Assembly: GCA_018500065.2 (NCBI GenBank)
Contig: JAHBAO020000317.1
Location: 1 to 6,979, forward strand
DNA: 6,979 nt
Source of the DNA: Octadecabacter sp.
Lineage (GTDB): Bacteria; Pseudomonadota; Alphaproteobacteria; Rhodobacterales; Rhodobacteraceae
Direction: 5' to 3'
Numbering within the stretch: the first letter of the stretch is position 1; every line of letters starts with the position of its first letter. The notes below the pieces were generated by a model, which made no database searches, was not told where the DNA came from, and was given only the letters and a program-made list of their open reading frames with translations. This document shows, piece after piece, positions 1 through 6,243 of the stretch. Made by a program: the position numbers and the translations under genes.

Positions 1-1710
1 CATCACCGTGGTCGCCCGATCTGGCGTGATGATCTTGCCGCTTTTGTCCCACCACAGGACTTGCCATTTGGCATGGTTGTGGCTGGTGCGGCGAACGGTG
101 CGATGACGTTGGCGGCGGCGATCAAGGACGCGCATGCGGCGGCCACAGCGATTGCAACGGAGCTTGGCGCAAATGGTGCCACTGGCGCAGTTCCACAGGC
201 ATCTGATGAGGATTTCGACATATCGCCGTTCTGGCATGTGGCTGAAAGTAAGAAACGCGCATGGGTCGATCTGCAAAACGATGTGACCACAAAGGACGTG
301 AAGCAAAGCCACCAAGAAGGCTTTCGCTCGGTTGAGCATCTTAAGCGGTATACGACGCTGGGGATGGCGACGGATCAGGGCAAGACGTCCAATATCCTTG
401 GGCTTGCATTGATGGCCGAGGCGACGGGCAAAACGATAGAAGATACTGGCACGACGATCTTTCGCCCGCCCTATAACCCCGTTGCCATTGGCGCATTGGC
501 AGGACGGGCGCGGGGCAAGGATTTCCGCCCGTATCGCCTGACCCCGTCCCATGCATGGGCACAGGACAACGGCGCTGACTTTGTCGAATCCGGTGCTTGG
601 CTACGGGCGCAATGGTTCAAACGCCCTGGCGAAAAAGGCTGGCGTGACAGCGTGGATCGCGAAGTGTCCATGACCCGCAAGTCAGTAGGCATTTGCGATG
701 TGACAACGCTGGGCAAGATCGACATTCAAGGGCGTGATGCGGCCGAATTCCTGAACCGCATTTACGCCAACCCGTTCTTGAAACTGGCTGTGGGTAAGGT
801 GCGTTATGGCCTGATGTTGCGCGAAGACGGGTTTTGTTATGACGATGGCACGACGGCACGTCTGGCTGAAAACCACTTTGTGATGACAACCACAACGGCC
901 AATGCCGCCGTCGTGTTCCGCAATATGGAATTCGCTCGCCAATGTCTCTGGCCAGAGTTGGATGTGCATCTGATCTCAACCACGGATGGCTGGGCGCAAT
1001 TCGCCATTGCCGGACCTAACAGCCGCGCGTTGGTGTCCAAAGTTGTCGATGATCTTGACCTGTCAAACGAGGCATTCCCGTTTATGGGCTGCGCTGAATG
1101 CACGGTCTTTGGCGGCACGCCTGCGCGCTTGTTCCGTATCTCGTTCTCTGGTGAGCTGGCCTATGAACTCGCCGTGCCCGCGCGTTATGGCGACGCGTTG
1201 ATCCGCGCCTTGATGCAGGTGGGCGAAGAATTTGACGTCACACCATACGGCATCGAAGCACTAAGCGTTATGCGCATCGAAAAGGGCCATGCTGCGGGCA
1301 GCGAATTGAACGGCCAGACCACCGCAGAAAATATAGGCTTGGGCGGCATGGTGTCCAAGAAAAAGGACAGCATCGGGTCCGCGCTTTCAAGACGTCCCGA
1401 GATGATCCGTGAGGATGGCTTGCGGTTGGTCGGGTTCCGCCCCGTTGATAAATCGGTCTTGCTGAACGCGGGCGCGCATTTCTTGGCGACAGGTGATCCC
1501 GTTGATATGGCCCATGATCAGGGTTGGATGACATCCACCGCATATTCGCCCGAACTGGGCCATTCCGTCGGCTTGGGTTTCCTGATGGGGGGGCAGGACC
1601 GCATGGGCGAAACCCTGCGCGCCTATGATCCCGTGCGCGGCAAAGACACCTTGGTCGAAGTCTGTTCGGCCCATCACATTGATCCAGAAGGAGGGCGTCA
1701 ACGTGGCTGA
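1..1710 (+). CDS. soxA: Sarcosine oxidase alpha subunit, C-terminal ~570 codons (5' end outside window)
   Basis: This is the large subunit of heterotetrameric (alpha-beta-gamma-delta) sarcosine oxidase, a cytoplasmic flavoenzyme that oxidises sarcosine to glycine, H2O2 and 5,10-methylene-tetrahydrofolate (formaldehyde if folate is absent). The frame is open from base 1 to the TGA at 1708-1710, so the gene begins left of the window. The family is about 1000 residues, so roughly 430 are missing. The first ~50 codons are the end of the FAD/NAD-binding domain (motif VVAGAANGAM). Next comes a linker with the family hallmark QNDVTTKDV...GFRSVEHLKRYTTLGMATDQGKTSN (about 265-390). From about 540 follows a folate-binding GcvT/aminomethyltransferase-type domain (SVGICDVTTLGKIDIQG, LREDGFCYDDGTTARL, FSGELAYELAVP, PYGIEALSVMRIEKGH), then its C-terminal barrel. 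The in-frame TTG at 61 and ATG at 73 are internal, because homology continues upstream of them. The gene overlaps soxG by 8 nt. No frameshift is visible. Confidence 0.95.
   Translation, partial: HHRGRPIWRDDLAAFVPPQDLPFGMVVAGAANGAMTLAAAIKDAHAAATAIATELGANGATGAVPQASDEDFDISPFWHVAESKKRAWVDLQNDVTTKDVKQSHQEGFRSVEHLKRYTTLGMATDQGKTSNILGLALMAEATGKTIEDTGTTIFRPPYNPVAIGALAGRARGKDFRPYRLTPSHAWAQDNGADFVESGAWLRAQWFKRPGEKGWRDSVDREVSMTRKSVGICDVTTLGKIDIQGRDAAEFLNRIYANPFLKLAVGKVRYGLMLREDGFCYDDGTTARLAENHFVMTTTTANAAVVFRNMEFARQCLWPELDVHLISTTDGWAQFAIAGPNSRALVSKVVDDLDLSNEAFPFMGCAECTVFGGTPARLFRISFSGELAYELAVPARYGDALIRALMQVGEEFDVTPYGIEALSVMRIEKGHAAGSELNGQTTAENIGLGGMVSKKKDSIGSALSRRPEMIREDGLRLVGFRPVDKSVLLNAGAHFLATGDPVDMAHDQGWMTSTAYSPELGHSVGLGFLMGGQDRMGETLRAYDPVRGKDTLVEVCSAHHIDPEGGRQRG
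1688..1694 (+). promoter_or_regulatory. Strong Shine-Dalgarno that fixes the soxG start
   Basis: AAGGAGG lies inside the last codons of the alpha-subunit gene, 8 nt before the GTG at 1703. It is near consensus and decides in favour of GTG 1703 over the upstream in-frame ATG at 1625, which has no comparable site and would add 26 residues encoded wholly within soxA. Confidence 0.85.
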
Positions 1711-2263
1711 TATCACCCTTACCGCATCCCCGGCTTTGACTGCGAATGTGACCATCGGCGCAAACCAGATTGCCCTGCGCGATGATCTTGCGCTGGTGTC
1801 AATTGCCACGCCGCTTGGGGGCGAAGCCCAATTGGCAAAAGCCCTGAAAGACGGCTGGGGCTTGGATATGCCTGATGCCCGCCACCTGTCAGTTCAGGAT
1901 GAAATACAAGCGATCCAGACCGCACCCGATCAGATGCTTTTGGTCTTTGCGCATCCCACGCCTGATGCCAACGCCGTGGTGCAAGCGCGCTTGAATGGCG
2001 CGGGTTATACAACCGATCAAACCGATACCTACGTTGTGTTGGACGTATCGGGGCCAGATACCCGCAGTGCCTTGGAACGGATTTGCCCCGTAGATTTGCA
2101 CCATGACGCCTTTGCGATTGGCGATGTTGCGCGCACATCAATGGACCATCTGGGCACGATGATTGTTCGCACTGGCCCGGATACATTCCTGATGATGTCT
2201 GCACGGTCGTCAGCGCAATCCTTCTTGCACGCGATCGAAACCTCGTTCAGGGCAGTCGTCTAA
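1703..2263 (+). CDS. soxG: Sarcosine oxidase gamma subunit
   Basis: This is the small gamma subunit of heterotetrameric sarcosine oxidase, 186 residues, close to the usual length for the family. It packs against the alpha-subunit GcvT-like domain and is itself a shortened relative of that fold. Recognisable family features are the N-terminal stretch with ALRDDLALVSIATPLG, a central VVLDVSGPDTRSALERICPVDLH block (about residues 111-133) and the C-terminal part HLGTMIVRTGPDTFLMM...SFLHAIE. The start is GTG 1703, giving an N-terminus of (M)ADITLTASPALT, chosen for the strong ribosome site 8 nt upstream and for position. The start lies 8 nt inside the end of soxA in another frame, so translation is probably coupled and the two subunits made in fixed ratio. 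The gene ends at TAA 2261-2263 and is the last sox structural gene here, as expected for the order soxB-soxD-soxA-soxG. Confidence 0.9.
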   Translation: MADITLTASPALTANVTIGANQIALRDDLALVSIATPLGGEAQLAKALKDGWGLDMPDARHLSVQDEIQAIQTAPDQMLLVFAHPTPDANAVVQARLNGAGYTTDQTDTYVVLDVSGPDTRSALERICPVDLHHDAFAIGDVARTSMDHLGTMIVRTGPDTFLMMSARSSAQSFLHAIETSFRAVV

Positions 2264-2306
2264 CCCGCGTTCGGGAACAGCCTTAGCCATCAAACTAGCG
2301 GTCGAC

Positions 2307-3299
2307 ATGCACCACGACAGACCAAACACTACGTTTCTGATGAATAGTCGTCCTGTTAGTGTGGCAGACAGGAACCTGCAAACCTATCTGTTCGTGACGC
2401 AAGATAGCACCGTTCAGTTCGTTGCAGACGCATGCGGAGATGTCCTGCGCTCTGCCAATGGTTTTCTCGAACACAACCGGTTCAGTTGGCAATGCGTCAA
2501 TGGTCTATCTGGTCTGAAGACAGTGGGCAAAACCGTGCTTTCGAATTCCGTACTTGTGCTCATTGGTGGGGTAGAAAAGGCGTGGCCCTTTACAGACGCA
2601 GAGCTGCGTGTGCTTAAGCCAGCCTTTCGATCGGCAAGGCATGTGTGTGTTATCGGGGCAGGCATTTTCCCGCCTTTGTCGGCGGGATTACTTGATGGAA
2701 GACGCATTTCGGTTCACCCGAATTTTCGCATTGCGGCCTCAGAAATAGCTATTGATGCTGATATCTCTTGTGACGCGATTACCCATTCCAGTGGGTTGAG
2801 CAGCGCGACAGGATATGTGGCAGCTTCGATCACAATTTCAGAACTGGTTGGCAAACAAGCCGGCGCCGTGACCAAGCAAGCCTTGGATGATCATTTGGGT
2901 CTGAACAGACCGACGCAACCCGCCGATACGCAAGAACGATTGCGGCTTCTGAGAAAATCGCGGGGGCATCCCGTCATCGCCGCCGCCCTTGAAGTCATTT
3001 CGGACAACCTCGAAGATCCGCTCCCCATACGCCAACTTGCCGAGGCGATCAGCGTCTCAACGCGGCAGCTCGAACGCGTTTGCAGTACCACCTTGGAAAT
3101 GTCGCCCAAACAGTTGTACCGGGAACTTCAGCTCAGGCGGGCACATACGCTGCTGACCCAGACTAACCTATCAATAACAGAAGTCTCTGTTGCCAGCGGT
3201 TTCAATTCCAACTGTGTTCTTTCGAAGTGGTATCGCGAAGAATATGGGGAATTGCCCAGCCAGACACGCAAATACGCATGGTATGGCTGCTCTGCCTAA
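2307..3299 (+). CDS. AraC-family (GlxA/GbdR-like) transcriptional regulator
   Basis: The product is a 330-residue DNA-binding regulator with two domains. Residues about 25-190 resemble the DJ-1/PfpI (class I glutamine amidotransferase-like) sensor domain of GlxA-type AraC proteins, with the recognisable segment AGLLDGRRISVHPNF at 126-140. Residues about 221-322 form the AraC DNA-binding domain with two helix-turn-helix units: LPIRQLAEAISVSTRQLERV (239-258) and SITEVSVASGFNSNCVLSKW (289-308), the second followed by YREEYGELPSQTRK. The position corresponding to the DJ-1 nucleophile cysteine appears to be Gly117, so the sensor domain is presumably non-catalytic and ligand-binding. GbdR of Pseudomonas, which controls betaine, dimethylglycine and sarcosine catabolism, is the same type, and this gene starts only 43 bp after soxG, so control of the sox genes is a reasonable inference. 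The ATG at 2307 has no clear ribosome site; an in-frame ATG at 2340 is an alternative (319 aa). The sensor half is divergent from the family as I remember it. Confidence 0.85.
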   Translation: MHHDRPNTTFLMNSRPVSVADRNLQTYLFVTQDSTVQFVADACGDVLRSANGFLEHNRFSWQCVNGLSGLKTVGKTVLSNSVLVLIGGVEKAWPFTDAELRVLKPAFRSARHVCVIGAGIFPPLSAGLLDGRRISVHPNFRIAASEIAIDADISCDAITHSSGLSSATGYVAASITISELVGKQAGAVTKQALDDHLGLNRPTQPADTQERLRLLRKSRGHPVIAAALEVISDNLEDPLPIRQLAEAISVSTRQLERVCSTTLEMSPKQLYRELQLRRAHTLLTQTNLSITEVSVASGFNSNCVLSKWYREEYGELPSQTRKYAWYGCSA

Positions 3300-3305
3300 G
3301 CTTGT

Positions 3306-4211
3306 TTACGTCGATAGATGTGAGGCTTCTTTGATCATCCACTGGCAAAACTTTTCGACGTTTTCGTCTTCTTGATCAATTGGCGTCACGCAGTAGTAAC
3401 TGTTCTGGGTGACAAGTTCGTCATCATTGATCACGATCAGGCTGCCCTCGGAAATCTCGTTTTCGACCAGATATTTGGGTAGCAGCCCAATCCCAAGCGA
3501 TGCCTGCACGGCGGCGATCACCATCGAGAATTGGTCGAAATACCGCCCGGTCAGATAAGGCCGGCCTTCAAACCCGATTTTTTCCAAATAGTCGTGCCAC
3601 GCCGTCGGGCGCGATGAGGTGTGCAAAAGCGGCGCGTCTTTTGCATCCTTTATGGTTTGGATTTGGTGGTGTTGGACAAAGGCAGGCGAGGCCACGGGGA
3701 TCATCCGCTCGGAAAAAAACTTGCGCATCTGTGTGTTTGGCCAATTTTGCTGACCGAAATGTATCGCAAGGTCGAAATTCTCTTCGGTCAAATCAAACGG
3801 TTCCAGCCGGGTTGAAAAGCTGATCTCGATATCGGGGTGCTTGCTAAAGAAATCCGGTAGGCGTGGGATTAGCCAGAGCGTCGCGAAGGTCGGCAAGGTG
3901 GCCACCCGCAGGGTCGAGTTCATATTGCCTGCCGAAACCGCACGCATCATCACACGGCGAATATTGTCCAATTCACTGCCGATGTCAGTGGCCAGTCGCG
4001 TGCCTGCGCGAGTTAGAATCACATCGCGCCCCGTGCGCCGGAAAAGCTTGGCGCCGACGATTTGTTCCATCTCTTTGACCTGCCGACTGACTGCGCTTTG
4101 CGTCAGATCCAGTTCTTTGGCGGCCAAGGTAAAACTTTGGTGTCGTGCGGCCGCCTCAAAGCTGCGCATAGCCGACATCGAAGGGATGTAACGACGCTGT
4201 AGTGAATCCAT
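3306..4211 (-). CDS. LysR-type transcriptional regulator (GcvA-like)
   Basis: This is a 301-residue LysR-family regulator, the normal family length. The N-terminal winged helix-turn-helix covers about residues 12-71. It contains the FEAAARHQSFTLAAKELDLT segment followed by QSAVSRQVKEMEQ, with the recognition helix near 37-47, then VGAKLFRRTGRDVILTRAG. Residues about 98-295 form the periplasmic-binding-protein-like effector domain (LRVATLPTFATLWLIPRLPDF; FDLAIHFG; GIGLLPKYLV). This resembles the GcvA subgroup of LysR proteins; the subgroup call is from remembered motifs. The gene converges on the AraC gene (6 bp between stops) and diverges from the kamA-like gene across 204 bp. That is the classic arrangement for a LysR protein controlling itself and its divergent neighbour, so it is the best candidate regulator of the radical SAM operon. 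The start at 4211 is supported by GAGAGG 5 nt upstream. Effector unknown. Confidence 0.9.
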   Translation of the reverse strand: MDSLQRRYIPSMSAMRSFEAAARHQSFTLAAKELDLTQSAVSRQVKEMEQIVGAKLFRRTGRDVILTRAGTRLATDIGSELDNIRRVMMRAVSAGNMNSTLRVATLPTFATLWLIPRLPDFFSKHPDIEISFSTRLEPFDLTEENFDLAIHFGQQNWPNTQMRKFFSERMIPVASPAFVQHHQIQTIKDAKDAPLLHTSSRPTAWHDYLEKIGFEGRPYLTGRYFDQFSMVIAAVQASLGIGLLPKYLVENEISEGSLIVINDDELVTQNSYYCVTPIDQEDENVEKFCQWMIKEASHLST

Positions 4212-4216
4212 GTCAG

Positions 4217-4222
4217 CCTCTC
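4217..4222 (-). promoter_or_regulatory. Ribosome binding site of the LysR gene
   Basis: On the minus strand GAGAGG lies 5 nt before the ATG at 4211-4209. It supports that start over the internal methionine codons at residues 12 and 15, which would cut into the start of the DNA-binding domain. Confidence 0.6.
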
Positions 4223-4290
4223 AATTTCGTTGTGCGATATGCAATTTTAGCAGGCATCTAGGAAATTTTCGCCCCCTATGACATGCTGAT

Positions 4291-4305
4291 ATGATTTTTA
4301 ATCAT
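4291..4305. promoter_or_regulatory. Perfect inverted repeat with LysR-box geometry (candidate operator)
   Basis: ATGATT-TTT-AATCAT is a perfect 6-bp inverted repeat around a 3-bp centre. It matches the T-N11-A core of LysR-type binding sites (T at 4292, A at 4304). It lies between the divergent LysR and kamA-like genes, 80 bp from the LysR start and 110 bp from the kamA-like start, where a shared recognition site is expected. Assignment to this LysR protein is inference. Confidence 0.55.
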
Positions 4306-4369
4306 GGGTTGGCAACAAATCAACGTTTGCGTCTCGCAAGGCTGACCTGCATTCAGATCCCAATGACAC

Positions 4370-4386
4370 GGGTCAGAAATTGACCC
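4370..4386. promoter_or_regulatory. Perfect inverted repeat upstream of the kamA-like gene (candidate operator or leader hairpin)
   Basis: GGGTCA-GAAAT-TGACCC has perfect 6-bp arms around 5 bp and ends 29 bp before the kamA-like ATG. Two more TGAC half-sites lie just upstream at 4343-4346 and 4364-4367; the latter pairs with GTCA at 4372-4375 as TGAC-N4-GTCA. This could be a repressor or activator operator, or a small hairpin in the mRNA leader. There is no T run, so it is not an intrinsic terminator. Confidence 0.45.
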
Positions 4387-4401
4387 TTACCGTGCTCGAT
4401 T

Positions 4402-4407
4402 GAAGGA
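4402..4407 (+). promoter_or_regulatory. Ribosome binding site of the kamA-like gene
   Basis: GAAGGA lies 8 nt before the ATG at 4416 and supports that start. No other start codon with a good site is seen nearby. Confidence 0.65.
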
Positions 4408-4415
4408 TACTCAAA

Positions 4416-5846
4416 ATGGCCCTTAAAGAAAAATACGCACCCTCTGAAAAAGAAGCCGCTTTCTTGGCGACTGTTGAGAACGGCAAATATGACCGTGACA
4501 TCATCACCGGTCTCAAGAAATTTATGGCGGGAACTGTCCCGCAAGACATGCAGGATTTCTACTCTCCAGAAGAATTGGACGCTGTCAAAGCGTTGGACGG
4601 AACGGACCGCGATGTGCAGGCCCGTATGCCGGTCAAGATCACCCGCCACTATTTTGAGCAGGCCCGCAATTCCAAGGCGATCCAGACGTTGGTAAAGGCA
4701 AGCCCAAAGGAAACGTATGACCTTGATGGTGCCGAAGATCCCGGCAAGCAGATGACCTACAGCCCTGTTGAGGGCCTGATCCACAAATACGAACTGGGTC
4801 TGATCTATGTGGCGTCCACATGTTCCGCCCACTGCCGGTTCTGCTACCGCGAAGAGCTGATCGCGAAAAAAGAGATCACCCGCGAAGACGGCACTGTCGC
4901 CGCAAAGGGTTTGGCGCAGATCAAAGACATCGTTGAATACATCATCGAGCATAACCGCCTTGTCGAAGAAAACGGCGGCCGCCACCCAGAGACAAACCGC
5001 GAGCGTCTTCGCGAGATTCTGATGTCGGGCGGTGACCCGATGGTGCTTGGTAACAAGAACATCGCACAATGGCTGTCTGCGCTGGCGCAGGCTGGTATCG
5101 AAAACATCCGGATCGGTACCAAAGAACTGGCGTTCCACCCCAAGCGGTTCGACGATACGTTCTTTGCAATGCTGGACGCGTTCCATGAGGCCTACCCACG
5201 CGTTAACCTGCGCATGATGGTGCATTTCAACCACCCCGACGAAGTGCTACTAAAATCACCCGACGGCGAATTTATCGACGATCCGCAGGGCGGTTTGACC
5301 TGGCATCCCGACGCGCTGGCCGCTGTTCAAGAATTCGGCAACCGCGCTTGGATCAACATGGACAACCAGTCTCCTATTATTGCTGGTATCAACGATGATC
5401 CGGATGCTTTGCGCATCCTCCAGCGCGAAATGAAACGCAATGGGATTGAGAACCACTACTTCTTTTGTGGTCGCGACATTGTTGGTCATAAGGCGTTTAA
5501 CGTGCCGATTGAGAAGGCATGGGAAATCCTGAACGAGTCCCAAAAGGGCCTGTCCGGTGTCGAGGCGCACGCACGTCTTTCGATCACGCACTACAAAGGC
5601 AAAACCGAAGTTGCCGCTGTCACGAACGAACCTGTTCCAGGTGTCAAAGGCGGCGAAAACGGTGTGGTTATCTTTAAGCTTCTGCGCGGTGCTGCGGATG
5701 CGTCAAACCGCGCCAAGGTCACAATCGTTGGTCGCAACCCAGAAGCCATCTGGTTCAGCGGCTACGACGACCGCGTTGTTGTGGATGAAGCCGAACTTTA
5801 CTCAATGTATGACATTCCGGCCATTTCGTCCGTCGCGGCTGAATAA
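4416..5846 (+). CDS. KamA-family radical SAM enzyme, divergent lysine 2,3-aminomutase homologue
   Basis: This 476-residue protein belongs to the lysine 2,3-aminomutase family, enzymes that use a 4Fe-4S cluster, S-adenosylmethionine and PLP to move an amino group between neighbouring carbons. Visible markers are the cluster motif CSAHCRFC (Cys136, Cys140, Cys143; CX3CX2C), a family lead-in SPVEGLIHKY (116-125), the SAM-binding MSGGDP (203-208), RIGTKELAFHPKRF (232-245), NQSPIIAGIND (317-327, compare NQSVLLRGVND in lysine aminomutase) and GLSG (378-381). Differences from true lysine aminomutase are marked. The PGGGGK PLP-lysine loop is replaced by THYKGKTEV (391-399), so Lys396 or Lys394 is only a tentative Schiff-base residue. 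The only other cysteine is Cys351, so the C-terminal zinc ligands are missing. The segment carrying the first lysine-binding Asp reads CGRDIVG (351-357). It is also about 60 residues longer than the Clostridium enzyme. It is cytosolic, with no signal or membrane segment. It is followed by a ferredoxin and a GSAM-like aminotransferase in the same direction. I expect an aminomutase or related reaction on a substrate other than lysine; the substrate is not identifiable. Confidence 0.85.
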   Translation: MALKEKYAPSEKEAAFLATVENGKYDRDIITGLKKFMAGTVPQDMQDFYSPEELDAVKALDGTDRDVQARMPVKITRHYFEQARNSKAIQTLVKASPKETYDLDGAEDPGKQMTYSPVEGLIHKYELGLIYVASTCSAHCRFCYREELIAKKEITREDGTVAAKGLAQIKDIVEYIIEHNRLVEENGGRHPETNRERLREILMSGGDPMVLGNKNIAQWLSALAQAGIENIRIGTKELAFHPKRFDDTFFAMLDAFHEAYPRVNLRMMVHFNHPDEVLLKSPDGEFIDDPQGGLTWHPDALAAVQEFGNRAWINMDNQSPIIAGINDDPDALRILQREMKRNGIENHYFFCGRDIVGHKAFNVPIEKAWEILNESQKGLSGVEAHARLSITHYKGKTEVAAVTNEPVPGVKGGENGVVIFKLLRGAADASNRAKVTIVGRNPEAIWFSGYDDRVVVDEAELYSMYDIPAISSVAAE

Positions 5847-5890
5847 CGCATCGGTCGTCAGTGTCCCTTGGGATTGCTGGCGGCCAAACT

Positions 5891-5895
5891 GAGGA
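5891..5895 (+). promoter_or_regulatory. Ribosome binding site of the ferredoxin gene
   Basis: GAGGA lies 8 nt before the ATG at 5904. It favours ATG 5904 over the upstream in-frame TTG at 5868, which would add 12 residues not found in this ferredoxin family. Confidence 0.7.
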
Positions 5896-5903
5896 TCCAC
5901 CCT

Positions 5904-6242
5904 ATGACCTATGTCGTTACAGACAACTGTATCCAGTGCAAATACACCGACTGTGTGGACGTTTGCCCTGTTGATTGTTTTTACGAAGGCCCCAACTTTC
6001 TTGTCATCAATCCCGATGAATGCATCGATTGCGATGATTGTGTTGCGGCCTGTCCGGCAGGGGCGATCTTCAATGAAGACGACCTTCCCGAAGAGAAAAC
6101 CAAGTTCCTCGAAATCAACGAAGAGCTAAGCCGGGTTTGGCCGCAAATCACAGACCAAAAAGAACCGCTGCCTGACGCCGCGAAATGGGATGGTGTCGAA
6201 GGCAAGTTGGAACATCTGATCAAAGAAGCACCGGAACACTAA
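5904..6242 (+). CDS. fdxA: FdxA-type seven-iron ferredoxin ([3Fe-4S][4Fe-4S])
   Basis: This is a 112-residue low-potential electron carrier of the Azotobacter ferredoxin I / FdxA type (about 106 residues there). All nine cysteines of that family are present: Cys9, Cys12, Cys17, Cys21, Cys25, Cys40, Cys43, Cys46 and Cys50, in CX2CX4CX3CP and CX2CX2CX3CP patterns. By analogy with ferredoxin I, Cys9, Cys17 and Cys50 hold the 3Fe cluster and Cys21, Cys40, Cys43 and Cys46 the 4Fe cluster. The N-terminus MTYVVTDNCIQCKYTDC and the segment VCPVDCFYEG are near-textbook. The acidic C-terminal tail (56-112) matches the FdxA extension. The start is ATG 5904. It lies 57 bp after the kamA-like gene and 1 bp before the aminotransferase gene. 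In this context it most likely supplies electrons to the radical SAM cluster; that role is inference. Most Rhodobacterales are expected to carry another fdxA elsewhere, so this may be a dedicated paralogue. Confidence 0.93.
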   Translation: MTYVVTDNCIQCKYTDCVDVCPVDCFYEGPNFLVINPDECIDCDDCVAACPAGAIFNEDDLPEEKTKFLEINEELSRVWPQITDQKEPLPDAAKWDGVEGKLEHLIKEAPEH

Positions 6243-6243
6243 A

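Noticed and set aside
61..1710. TTG at 61 as the start of the alpha subunit gene
   Set aside because: The frame is open to base 1 and the residues before 61 (GRPIWRDDLAAFVPP) fit the sarcosine oxidase alpha subunit, so the true start is outside the window.
1625..2263. soxG starting at the ATG at 1625
   Set aside because: It would overlap soxA by 86 bp, has no good ribosome site and adds residues not typical of the gamma subunit; GTG 1703 has a near-consensus site.
2264..2275. CCCG-CGTT-CGGG hairpin just after soxG as an intrinsic terminator
   Set aside because: The stem is only 4 bp and no T run follows; transcription may continue into the AraC gene.
4309..4355. Sigma-70 promoter for the kamA-like gene (TTGGCA at 4309 or TTGCGT at 4327 as -35)
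   Set aside because: No acceptable -10 element occurs at proper spacing; CATTCA at 4350 is too weak to call.
4353..5234. Long minus-strand open frame (293 codons) opposite the kamA-like gene
   Set aside because: It lies antisense to a gene with clear radical SAM motifs, shows no family features and has the composition of a reverse-strand shadow.
5868..6242. Ferredoxin starting at the TTG at 5868
   Set aside because: The 12 extra residues do not belong to the FdxA family, and ATG 5904 has a good ribosome site and the standard N-terminus MTYVV.
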